The translations under genes were made by a program, and so were the position numbers. A DNA stretch of 61,918 nucleotides from Geodermatophilus sp. YIM 151500 (GTDB lineage: Bacteria; Actinomycetota; Actinomycetes; Mycobacteriales; Geodermatophilaceae): contig NZ_JAOVZT010000004.1 of the NCBI RefSeq assembly GCF_025716945.1, forward strand, positions 95,865 to 157,782. The letters run 5' to 3'. The notes below the pieces were generated by a model. The model was not told the origin of the DNA. It did no database searches and worked only from the letters and a program-made list of their open reading frames with translations. The first letter of the stretch is position 1. Each line of letters opens with the position of its first letter. Positions 18,518-26,248 of the stretch are shown here, one piece after another.

Positions 18518-19696
18518 ATGGGTCTGCGCGTCAACAACAACATCGCGGCAATCAACGCGTACCGCAACCTGTCGGTCACCGACGGCCAGATGAGCAAGTC
18601 GCTGGAGAAGCTCTCCTCCGGCCTGCGCATCAACCGCGCCGCCGACGACGCGGCCGGGCTCGCCATCTCGGAGGGCCTGCGCTCGCAGATCGGTGGCCTG
18701 AAGGTCGCCGTCCGCAACGCCCAGGACGGCATCTCGGTCGTGCAGACCGCTGAGGGTGCGCTCACCGAGACGCACTCGATCCTCCAGCGCATGCGCGACC
18801 TGTCGGTGCAGGCCGCCAACGACGGCGGTCTGAACGACTCGGCCCGCGGCAACATCCAGTCCGAGCTGAGCCAGCTCAAGGAGGAGCTGACCCGGATCGC
18901 CGACACCACCAAGTTCAACGGGAAGAAGCTGCTCGACGGCGACTTCTCGGGCGACTTCCAGGTCGGCGCCAACGCCAGCGAGAAGATCGGCATCACCGTC
19001 AGCCAGGGCGTCAGCGCCGCGGACCTGAACGTCGACAACATCGACGTGACGAGCTCGGCGACCTGGACGTTCGACGCCGGCGAGATCGACTACGCGGCGG
19101 CAACCGAGCCGGCGGCGGACATCGTCCTCACCTACAACGGTGGGTCGGCCCGGACGCTGGACACCGCCACGCTGACGGCGGACTGGGACAACGCGGGCAC
19201 CGCTGCAGCCGCCAAGGCCAACCAGCAGCTGCTGCAGCGGGCCGCTGACGAGGCCTTCGGCGGCAGCGGCCTGAGCGTCAAGTTCGGCGACTACGGCGAC
19301 GTGACCATCACCGGTCCCTCCAAGACCGATGGCATCGCGACCGTCGTCGGCGACCTGACGATCGCCGGCCTGGGCGGCGGCGCGGCCGACAGCTTCGCCG
19401 TGGCCTCCGGCGCCGCCGGCGCCACCGCGGCGATCGGCGCTCTGGACACGGCGATCGGCAACGTCTCGACGCTGCGGGCCGAACTCGGTGCCTACCAGAA
19501 CCGGTTCGACCACACCATCAACAACCTCAACGTCGCGGTCGAGAACCTGACCGCGTCGGAGAGCCGCATCCGCGACGCCGACATGGCGCAGGAGATGGTC
19601 CAGTTCACCCGGAACCAGATCCTGTCGCAGGCCGGCACCGCGATGCTCGCGCAGGCCAACCAGGCCTCGCAGGGCGTCCTGTCGCTGCTCCGCTGA
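18518..19696 (+). CDS. fliC: Flagellin
   Basis: 392 residues from ATG 18518 behind AAGGAGG. The N-terminal D0/D1 region (MGLRVNNNIAAINAYRNLSV then SLEKLSSGLRINRAADDAAG) and C-terminal region (ESRIRDADMAQEMVQFTRNQ then ILSQAGTAMLAQANQASQGV) are canonical and form the filament core. The centre (~170-300) is variable and surface-exposed. It is the only flagellin gene in the window. Regulation is inferred as sigma-28 transcription, CsrA/FliW translational control, and FliS-chaperoned export. A very strong terminator follows. Confidence 0.97.
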   Translation: MGLRVNNNIAAINAYRNLSVTDGQMSKSLEKLSSGLRINRAADDAAGLAISEGLRSQIGGLKVAVRNAQDGISVVQTAEGALTETHSILQRMRDLSVQAANDGGLNDSARGNIQSELSQLKEELTRIADTTKFNGKKLLDGDFSGDFQVGANASEKIGITVSQGVSAADLNVDNIDVTSSATWTFDAGEIDYAAATEPAADIVLTYNGGSARTLDTATLTADWDNAGTAAAAKANQQLLQRAADEAFGGSGLSVKFGDYGDVTITGPSKTDGIATVVGDLTIAGLGGGAADSFAVASGAAGATAAIGALDTAIGNVSTLRAELGAYQNRFDHTINNLNVAVENLTASESRIRDADMAQEMVQFTRNQILSQAGTAMLAQANQASQGVLSLLR

Positions 19697-19732
19697 TCCC
19701 GGCGGTCCAGCCCGACGCGTAGCACCCCGGGT

Positions 19733-19762
19733 GAGGGGGGAGGCCCTCGGGCCTCCCCCCTC
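19733..19762 (+). terminator. Strong terminator after fliC
   Basis: A perfect 13-bp stem (GAGGGGGGAGGCC with GGCCTCCCCCCTC) around CTCG, 37 bases after the flagellin stop. It probably isolates abundant fliC transcription from fliD. Confidence 0.85.
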
Positions 19763-19816
19763 GCTCGCTCCCACCCCCATTCCGTCCGTGACCGAACGAC
19801 CCGGAGGTAGCGCACC

Positions 19817-21211
19817 GTGACGATGAGCGTCGGCGGCCTGGTCTCCGGGCTCGACACCACCACCCTGGTCAGCCAGCTCGTGCAGGCCGAGGCCGCCCCG
19901 CAGACCGCGCTGAAGAAGCGGCTGGCCACGGCCGAGACCGCCGCCTCCGCCTACCGGACCGTCAACACCACCTTCGCCGCCGTCCGCGCCGCGGCCGAGG
20001 CGCTCACCGCCTCGTCGCTCGCGTCCGCGCGCACCGCGACGCCCAGCTCCAAGGACGTCACCGCCAGCGCCGCCGCCAGCGCGGTGAACGGCAGCACCAT
20101 CACCTTCTCCGTCCGGTCGCTGGCCAAGGCCCAGGTCTCCGTCACCCACGTCGGCTGGGGCGCGGCGACCGACCTCGCCCACGACAACCCCGAGCTCGCC
20201 GGCACGATCGAGATCCTCGCCGCCGACGGCGTCACCTCCAAGGGCACGGTCGAGATCAAGCCGGGGATGACGCTGGCGCAGGCCGCCGCGGCGATCAACG
20301 ACACCGACGACCTCGGCGTCCGCGCCTCCGTGGTCAAGATCGACGGCAGCTACCGGCTGCAGTTCACCAGCGAGGAGACCGGCACGGAGAACGGCTTCAC
20401 CGTCCGCGCCGCGAACGAGACCGCCGGCACCGCCGGCGCCGCGATGCGCACCCTCGCCGACGCGGTGGACGCCGAGATCGACCTCGGCGACAACCTGCGG
20501 ACCACCTCGTCCAGCAACACCTTCGCCGACCTCATCGCCGGTGTGTCGGTCACCGTGTCGAAGGTCGACCCCACCACCTCGGTCACCGTGACGGTCGGCA
20601 GCGACAGCGCCGGCGTCGCCGGCAAGGTGCAGACCCTCGTCGACGCGGTCAACTCCGCGCTCAACACCGTGAAGACCTACACCTCCAACGCCAAAGGCAG
20701 CACGGCGGCCCTCAAGGGCGACTTCCCCGTCACCCAGCTCGCCGGCCGGCTGCTCGACGCCGTGTCCTACGCCGTCGGCTCCGACGGCTCGCCCGCCCAG
20801 GTCGGCCTCCAACTGACCAGGGACGGGAAGATCTCCTTCGACAAGGCGAAGTTCACCGCCGCGCTGGAGGCCACGCCCGAGCTCGCGCAGCGCATGATCG
20901 GCGGCGCCGCAGCGACCACGGCGCCCGACGGCACGGCCGTCCCCGCCGTCACCGGCATCGCCGAACGGCTGCTCTCGGTGGCCAGGACCGCCTCCGACAG
21001 CACCACCGGCTCGCTGGTCAAGCTCGCCGCCGGCAAGGACTCCGTCGCCGAGGACCTCCAGGACCGGATCGACGCCTGGGACCTCCGGCTCGCCGCCCGC
21101 AAGGAGATGCTCACCCGGCAGTTCACCGCCATGGAGACGGCGCTGAGCTCGCTGCAGAACCAGTCGACCTGGCTGGCCGGGCAGATCAGCTCGCTGCCCA
21201 GGATCAGCTGA
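19817..21211 (+). CDS. fliD: Flagellar filament capping protein
   Basis: 464 residues. Starts at GTG 19817 (MTMSVGGLVSGLDTTTLVSQ) with GGAGG nine bases upstream; an ATG at 19823 is less well spaced. The SGLDTTTLVSQLVQAEAAP opening and the C-terminal RKEMLTRQFTAMETALSSLQ with NQSTWLAGQIS are standard FliD ends that make the coiled-coil stalk. FliD forms the cap under which exported flagellin folds. No sigma-28 site is seen directly upstream, so it may depend on read-through or an unrecognised promoter. Confidence 0.95.
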   Translation: MTMSVGGLVSGLDTTTLVSQLVQAEAAPQTALKKRLATAETAASAYRTVNTTFAAVRAAAEALTASSLASARTATPSSKDVTASAAASAVNGSTITFSVRSLAKAQVSVTHVGWGAATDLAHDNPELAGTIEILAADGVTSKGTVEIKPGMTLAQAAAAINDTDDLGVRASVVKIDGSYRLQFTSEETGTENGFTVRAANETAGTAGAAMRTLADAVDAEIDLGDNLRTTSSSNTFADLIAGVSVTVSKVDPTTSVTVTVGSDSAGVAGKVQTLVDAVNSALNTVKTYTSNAKGSTAALKGDFPVTQLAGRLLDAVSYAVGSDGSPAQVGLQLTRDGKISFDKAKFTAALEATPELAQRMIGGAAATTAPDGTAVPAVTGIAERLLSVARTASDSTTGSLVKLAAGKDSVAEDLQDRIDAWDLRLAARKEMLTRQFTAMETALSSLQNQSTWLAGQISSLPRIS

Positions 21212-21267
21212 CCGGCTGCCCCCTCCTGAACCGCACCGCCGCACCCCTTCCCCAGGAGAACCCCTCG

Positions 21268-21654
21268 ATGAGTGCCGCCTCCCTCCGCGCCCGCTACCTC
21301 GGTGACGCCGTCGCCACCTCCTCGCCGCAGCAGGTGCTGGTGATGCTGTACGACCGGTTGGCCCTGGACCTGGAGCGGGCGCAGACCGCGGTGCGCGGCG
21401 GGGAGCGGGCGGAGGCGTCGGAGCAGCTGCAGCACGCGCAGGCGATCGTCCTGGAGCTGCTGGCCAGCCTCGACGTCGACGCGTGGGAGGGCGGCCCGCG
21501 GCTGGCGGCGCTCTACAACTGGCTGATCGGCGAGCTGGTGCAGGCCAACGTGAAGCTCGATCCCAACCGCATCTCGGCCTGCCGCCAGGTGGTCGAGCCC
21601 CTCCGCGACGCGTGGCGGCAGGCCGCCGCCTCGCTGGCCGGCAGTCCGTCGTGA
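21268..21654 (+). CDS. fliS: Flagellin export chaperone FliS
   Basis: 128 residues. The segments SPQQVLVMLYDRLALDLERA and LYNWLIGELVQANVKLD are hallmark FliS helices. FliS binds the flagellin C-terminus and prevents premature polymerisation in the cytoplasm. ATG at 21268 behind CAGGAGA. The stop overlaps the next start in a GTGA. Confidence 0.95.
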   Translation: MSAASLRARYLGDAVATSSPQQVLVMLYDRLALDLERAQTAVRGGERAEASEQLQHAQAIVLELLASLDVDAWEGGPRLAALYNWLIGELVQANVKLDPNRISACRQVVEPLRDAWRQAAASLAGSPS

Positions 21655-22007
21655 CCGCCGACCGGTCCGCGAGGCGCACGCCGGGCGCGGGGTCCCGCGT
21701 CGACTGGCAGACCGTGCTCACCGACCTCGAGGGCGAGGTGCTCGCCGCCGAGGAGACCATGGCGCAGGGCCGCGCCGAGGAGATCGCCGCCTGGGGCCGG
21801 CGCACCTCCGACTGGGTGCCGCCCTCGGCGCTCGGGCCGCTGCCCGACGACCTGCGCGAGCGCGCCGCCCGGCTGCTGCAGCACCAGCTCGCCGTCGCCG
21901 AGGCCCTGGCCGAGCGGATCCTGCGCTCCCAGAAGCAGCGCGACCTCGCCGCCCGGATGTCCTACGGCCCCGAACGGCCCGCCTCCTACATCGACCGCGC
22001 CCTCTGA
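21651..22007 (+). CDS. FliT-like flagellar protein (putative)
   Basis: 118 residues from GTG 21651, overlapping the fliS stop. Helical throughout: VDWQTVLTDLEGEVLAAEET, then LRERAARLLQHQLAVAEALA and ERILRSQKQRDLAARMSYG. Size, helical content and position right after fliS fit a FliT-type chaperone for FliD or a general export chaperone, but sequence similarity to FliT is too weak to name it firmly. Confidence 0.6.
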   Translation: MTADRSARRTPGAGSRVDWQTVLTDLEGEVLAAEETMAQGRAEEIAAWGRRTSDWVPPSALGPLPDDLRERAARLLQHQLAVAEALAERILRSQKQRDLAARMSYGPERPASYIDRAL

Positions 22008-22050
22008 CCCGGCGCGGCGCCCCGCAGCACCCGCCGCCCCCCGCTCGACC

Positions 22051-22096
22051 GTCGTCCCCCGTCCCGGACATGGCCATCTCCGGCACGGGGGACGAC
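22051..22096. repeat. Nested palindrome downstream of the fliT-like gene
   Basis: GTCGTCCCCCGT pairs with ACGGGGGACGAC (12 bp), and inside it CCGGA pairs with TCCGG around the palindrome ATGGCCAT. It lies 44 bases after a stop codon and could terminate transcription. The remaining 22097-22315 holds no gene; only the promoter at 22316 is recognised further on. Confidence 0.65.
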
Positions 22097-22315
22097 GCGC
22101 GTCCGGGGCCCGGCGGGACCGACGGACGGCGTCGCGGCCTGTCCCGCCCTGTCGGCCACAACTGCGGCGCCGAGCCGCGGGAACGGCCACTCCGGCACGA
22201 GATGTGCCAACTCAGCTGACGCACCCGGCGCGGGGCACGGCCAGGTCACCGCTCGCCACACGGGTCGCCGGCGCCCCGGGCGGCAACTCCTCCCCCGCCC
22301 GTTCGGGTGGTGGGG

Positions 22316-22344
22316 GTAAGGCACGACGCCCTTTCTGCCGATGA
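22316..22344 (+). promoter_or_regulatory. Sigma-28-type promoter of the flgB operon
   Basis: GTAAGG (22316-22321), 15 bases, GCCGATGA (22337-22344). It heads the long basal-body operon and gives a leader of ~110 bases that includes a 10-codon reading frame (22433-22465). Confidence 0.7.
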
Positions 22345-22432
22345 GACAGGAGCACGGAGAGCACCACCTCGCCACGGATCGGCGGACCCCGCACTCGCTC
22401 GCGAGTGCCTTCCGCGTACCTGGAGGACGATC

Positions 22433-22465
22433 GTGCCCTTGCCTGCCCGCCGGCCGGTCCGATGA
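22433..22465 (+). CDS. Ten-codon leader peptide coupled to flgB
   Basis: GTG at 22433 lies 6 bases after a strong GGAGG (22422-22426) and encodes MPLPARRPVR; its TGA (22463-22465) overlaps the flgB ATG in an ATGA. flgB itself has no ribosome site, so translation of this peptide probably delivers ribosomes to flgB. The Pro/Arg-rich content might slow ribosomes. No function is known. Confidence 0.5.
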   Translation: MPLPARRPVR

Positions 22466-22809
22466 TCGGCGACGTCACCTCGACGACGCTGCACGCGGCC
22501 CTGACCGGCCTCTCGCAGCGACAGCGCGTCACCGCCGACAACATCGCCAACCTGCAGACGCCGGGGTTCCTCGCCGGCCGCACCGACTTCGAGTCCTCGC
22601 TGCGCGGTGCGCTGGCCGGCGGGGAGGCCCCGACCCGCTCCGGCGGCACCGTCACCCGGTCGCTGGAGCCGACGCGCACAGACGGCAACAACGTCAACCT
22701 GGACGCCGAGACGGTCATCGCCACCGAGACCGGCCTGCGCTACCAGCTGGCCCTCAACGCGCTCGACGGCAAGTACGACGTCATGCGCACGGCGCTCCGG
22801 ACCGCCTGA
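22462..22809 (+). CDS. flgB: Flagellar basal-body rod protein FlgB
   Basis: 115 residues. MIGDVTSTTLHAALTGLSQR then QRVTADNIANLQTPGF is the rod-protein N-terminus, with the ANNxAN(xxTPG)-type motif. FlgB is the proximal rod subunit on the MS ring. ATG 22462 gives the standard length; an in-frame GTG at 22405 would add 19 atypical residues. The stop overlaps flgC (TGATG). Confidence 0.92.
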   Translation: MIGDVTSTTLHAALTGLSQRQRVTADNIANLQTPGFLAGRTDFESSLRGALAGGEAPTRSGGTVTRSLEPTRTDGNNVNLDAETVIATETGLRYQLALNALDGKYDVMRTALRTA

Positions 22810-23216
22810 TGGCCGTCTTCGACACGCTGGGCATCAGCGGCTCCGGCCTGCTCGTACACCGCAAGTGGCTGGACGCCGTCTCGGACAACATGGCCAACAT
22901 CAACACGGTCAAGGGCTTCGACGCGGAGCCCTTCCGCGAGCGGCTCATCGTGGCGCAGGCCGTCGACTACGGCTCCGGCGAGGGCGGCGTCCGCGCCGCG
23001 CGGGCGGAGTTCGGCGGCGATCCCGAGGGCCGGATCGTGTACGAGCCCGACCACCCGCTGGCCAACGCGGAGGGGTACGTCCGCTACCCCGACATCGACA
23101 TGGGCGACCAGATGGTGCAGCTCCTGGCGGCGCAACGCGGCTACCAGGCGAACCTCGCCGTGGTGGAGCGGGCGACCAACGCCTACCAGGCGGCCCTGCA
23201 GCTCGGGAAGCGCTGA
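22809..23216 (+). CDS. flgC: Flagellar basal-body rod protein FlgC
   Basis: 135 residues. MAVFDTLGISGSGLLVHRKW then LDAVSDNMANINTV at the start, and YVRYPDIDMGDQMVQLLAAQ then RGYQANLAVVERATNAYQAA at the end, are typical of FlgC. It forms the rod with FlgB and FliE. Start and stop codons overlap both neighbours by one base. Confidence 0.95.
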   Translation: MAVFDTLGISGSGLLVHRKWLDAVSDNMANINTVKGFDAEPFRERLIVAQAVDYGSGEGGVRAARAEFGGDPEGRIVYEPDHPLANAEGYVRYPDIDMGDQMVQLLAAQRGYQANLAVVERATNAYQAALQLGKR

Positions 23217-23539
23217 TGACCAGCCCCCTCGGCGGCATCGTGCCGGTCGGCGTGGGCGCGCTGGGCGCGGCCACCGGAGCGTCCGGGCCGGTGCCGGTCG
23301 CGACCGCGGCGGAGGGCGGCGACGGCTTCGCGGCCGTGCTCGCCGCCACCTTCGACCGCCTGCAGGGCGCCCAGCGGACCGCCGACGGCCTCGCCGTCCA
23401 GGCCGCGACCGGCGACCTGCGTGACGTGCACGACTACATGATCGCCAGCGCCGAGGCGTCGCTGGCGACCGAGATGGTCGTGACCGTGAAGAACAAGGCC
23501 GTCGAGGCCTTCAACGAGATCATGAGGATGCCCGTCTGA
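23216..23539 (+). CDS. fliE: Flagellar hook-basal body complex protein FliE
   Basis: 107 residues. The conserved C-terminal half (DLRDVHDYMIASAEASLATE then MVVTVKNKAVEAFNEIMRMP) is diagnostic of FliE, the adapter between MS ring and rod. The N-terminus is Gly/Ala-rich. The ATG overlaps the flgC stop and its own stop overlaps fliF. Confidence 0.95.
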   Translation: MTSPLGGIVPVGVGALGAATGASGPVPVATAAEGGDGFAAVLAATFDRLQGAQRTADGLAVQAATGDLRDVHDYMIASAEASLATEMVVTVKNKAVEAFNEIMRMPV

Positions 23540-25137
23540 TGAAGTCCGTACTCGCCGGGACGGTCGAGCGCGCCCGCTCGACCTTCTCCGCGGTCAGCCT
23601 GGGGCAGAAGGTCGTCATCGGCCTCCTGCTCGTCGGGCTGCTCGTCGGCGGGTTCGCCTTCTTCCGCTGGGTCACCGCGCCCACCCAGGCACCGCTGTTC
23701 TCCAACCTGGCCTCCGCCGACGCCGCGGCCATCGTCGACGAGCTCAACGCGGCCGGGGTCGCCTACGAGCTCGCCGACGGCGGCCAGACGATCATGGTCG
23801 CCAAGGACCAGGTCTACGACCTGCGGCTGTCGATGAGCGGCAAGGGCCTGCCCGCCGGCTCCGACACCGGGTACGCGCTGCTCGACGAGCAGGGCATCAC
23901 CACCAGCGAGTTCCAGCAGCAGGTGTCCTACCAGCGGGCGCTGGAGGGCGAACTGTCCAAGACGCTGGAGTCGCTGGCCGGCGTCCGGTCGGCGGTCGTG
24001 CACGTGGCGCTGCCGAAGGACGAGGTCTTCGCCACCGACCAGACCGAGCCGACGGCGTCGGTGCTGCTCGACCTGACGGCGGGGACGGAGCTCTCCGGCG
24101 AGCAGATCCAGGCGGTCACCAACCTGGTCTCCTCGAGCATCCAGGACATGGACCCCGACCAGGTCACCGTCGCCGACGCCACCGGCCAGGTGCTGTCGGC
24201 GGCCGGATCGGGGGTCACCGCCGCGGCCGGCGACGCCCGGTCGCAGGTCGAACGCGACTACGAGACGCGGCTGCGGGAGAACGCCCAGCAGATCCTCGAC
24301 CGGCTGGTCGGCCCGGGCCGGGCCGTCGTCTCCGTGCGCGCCGACGTCGACCTCGACGAGCGGGAGACGACGTCGGAGACCTACAACTACGACGGCGGCA
24401 CCCCGCCGATCTCGGAGAGCACCACGACCGAGAGCTACGCCGGCGACGGCGCCGTCGTCGGCGGCGTCCTCGGCCCGGAGAACACCGCCGACGCGGTGGG
24501 CAACGCCGGGGGCGGCGGCGAGTCGACCTACGACAAGGAGTCGACGACCGCGAACAACGCCGTCGGCAAGACGGTGGAGACCGTGCAGGGCGCGCCCGGC
24601 GGGCTCAACCGGCTGACCGTCTCGGTGGTCATGGACGCCACCGCCGCCGGCGCGCTCAACCAGGGGCAGGTGCGCGACCTCGTCGGCAACGCCGTCGGCC
24701 TCGACGAGGCCCGCGGCGACGACATCACCGTGGCCGCCATGCCGTTCGACACCACCGCCGCCGACCAGGCCGCGGCCGACATGGAGGCCGCCCGCGAGGC
24801 CGAGGCGAGCGCGGCCATGTGGTCGATGATCCGCCAGGGCGGCATCGCCGCCGGCATCGCGCTGGTCGTGCTGCTGGTGTGGCTCCGCTCGCGCCGGCGC
24901 GGCGAGGTCGAGGAGGAGTACGAGCCGCTCGAGCTGACCGACGACATGCTCGCCGAGCTCGACCGGCTGCGGGTGTCCAGCAGCCGCGAGGAGGTCTCCT
25001 CCGTCGACGCGCAGCAGCGCGAGCTGGAGGCCGCCGAGCGGCAGCGGGTGCGCGGCGAGATCTCCGCCATGGTCGCCGACCGGCCCGACGAGGTGGCCGC
25101 GATGCTGCGCGGCTGGTTGAGCGAGAACAAGTCGTGA
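23539..25137 (+). CDS. fliF: Flagellar MS-ring protein
   Basis: 532 residues. A first membrane span at ~22-45 (VVIGLLLVGLLVGGFAFF) and a second at ~433-450 (GIAAGIALVVLLVWL) bracket the periplasmic ring-building motifs; ALEGELSKTLESLAGVRSAV and VHVALPKDE are typical of FliF. A Gly/Glu/Thr-rich loop (~280-340) corresponds to the beta-collar region. The cytoplasmic tail (~455-532) binds FliG, the next gene. The ring is the assembly base of the flagellum. Confidence 0.96.
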   Translation: MKSVLAGTVERARSTFSAVSLGQKVVIGLLLVGLLVGGFAFFRWVTAPTQAPLFSNLASADAAAIVDELNAAGVAYELADGGQTIMVAKDQVYDLRLSMSGKGLPAGSDTGYALLDEQGITTSEFQQQVSYQRALEGELSKTLESLAGVRSAVVHVALPKDEVFATDQTEPTASVLLDLTAGTELSGEQIQAVTNLVSSSIQDMDPDQVTVADATGQVLSAAGSGVTAAAGDARSQVERDYETRLRENAQQILDRLVGPGRAVVSVRADVDLDERETTSETYNYDGGTPPISESTTTESYAGDGAVVGGVLGPENTADAVGNAGGGGESTYDKESTTANNAVGKTVETVQGAPGGLNRLTVSVVMDATAAGALNQGQVRDLVGNAVGLDEARGDDITVAAMPFDTTAADQAAADMEAAREAEASAAMWSMIRQGGIAAGIALVVLLVWLRSRRRGEVEEEYEPLELTDDMLAELDRLRVSSSREEVSSVDAQQRELEAAERQRVRGEISAMVADRPDEVAAMLRGWLSENKS

Positions 25138-25159
25138 CCGCCGTGCGGAGGGAACAGCC

Positions 25160-26248
25160 GTGAGCATCGCCAGCGTCGAGCAGCTGGTCGGGCTGACGCC
25201 GCCCGGCGGGGTGCCCGCCACGACGGCGCAGGCCAAGCCGGCGCGGCCGGAGCTGCCCGGGCTGCGCAAGGCGGCCGTCTTCCTCGCCCAGATGTCGAAG
25301 GAGGAGGCCGGCCTGCTGCTGGCCAAGCTGCGGCCGCGCGAGGTCGAGTCGCTGACCCGCGAGCTGATGCGCCTGGGCTCGGTGGAGCCCGAGGACGTCG
25401 ACGGCGTCATGAACGAGTTCCACGGCCTGATGACCGCCCAGCACTTCATCGGCCGCGGCGGCGTCGACTTCGCCCGGGAGATCCTGGCCGCCGGCCTCGG
25501 TGAGGACAAGGCGGAGAACATCCTGTCGCGGCTCAACGTCGTCTACACCGAGGTGCCGTTCGCCTCGCTGCGCAACGCCGACGTCCGCCAGCTCGTCACC
25601 TTCCTCAAGGACGAGCACCCGCAGATCATCGCGCTGGTGCTGGCCCACCTCACCGCCGCGCAGTCGGCGGAGGTGCTCTCCGGCTTCCCGCCCGACCAGC
25701 AGGCCGAGGTCGCCCACCGGATCGCCACGATGGACCGCACCTCGCCGGAGATGGTGCGCCTGGTCGAGGAGGAGCTCGGTCGGCGGATGGGCTCGATCCT
25801 GGCCCACCAGGACATGACCACCGTCGGCGGTGTCGAGACGCTCGTCGAGATCATCAACCGCTCGCCGCGGCCCACCGAGCGCTCGATCCTCGAGTGGCTG
25901 GACAACAGCGACCCCGAGCTGGCCGAGCAGGTCCGCTCGCAGATGTTCGTGTTCGAGGACATCGTCACGATCGACGACCGCTCGCTGCAGCTGGTGCTGC
26001 GCGAGGTCGAGTCCAACGACCTGGCGACCGCGCTCAAGGGTGTGCGCCAGGACGTCCGGGACAAGGTGGTCCGCAACCTCTCCGAGCGGGCCGCCGAGAA
26101 CCTCGCCGAGGAGATCGAGCTGCTCGGCCCGGTGCGCACGCGCACCGTCGAGGAGGCCCAGGCCAAGGTCGTCGCGGCCATCCGCACGCTCGAGGAGCAG
26201 GGCGTGCTGACCATCTCGCGCGGAGGCGACGATGAGTTCGTGGCCTGA
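25160..26248 (+). CDS. fliG: Flagellar motor switch protein FliG
   Basis: 362 residues. The N-terminal FliF-binding domain contains RKAAVFLAQMSKEEAGLLLA, the middle domain the FliM-binding EHPQ motif (FLKDEHPQIIALVLAHL), and the C-terminal domain the charged torque helix region (FVFEDIVTIDDRSLQLVLRE). FliG transmits torque from MotA to the rotor. GTG at 25160 behind GGAGGGA. Its 3' end overlaps fliH by 17 bases. Confidence 0.96.
   Translation: MSIASVEQLVGLTPPGGVPATTAQAKPARPELPGLRKAAVFLAQMSKEEAGLLLAKLRPREVESLTRELMRLGSVEPEDVDGVMNEFHGLMTAQHFIGRGGVDFAREILAAGLGEDKAENILSRLNVVYTEVPFASLRNADVRQLVTFLKDEHPQIIALVLAHLTAAQSAEVLSGFPPDQQAEVAHRIATMDRTSPEMVRLVEEELGRRMGSILAHQDMTTVGGVETLVEIINRSPRPTERSILEWLDNSDPELAEQVRSQMFVFEDIVTIDDRSLQLVLREVESNDLATALKGVRQDVRDKVVRNLSERAAENLAEEIELLGPVRTRTVEEAQAKVVAAIRTLEEQGVLTISRGGDDEFVA

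Noticed and set aside
22405-22461. Upstream GTG start for flgB at 22405
   Set aside because: It would add 19 residues with no rod-protein character, and the ribosome site at 22422 serves the leader peptide instead.
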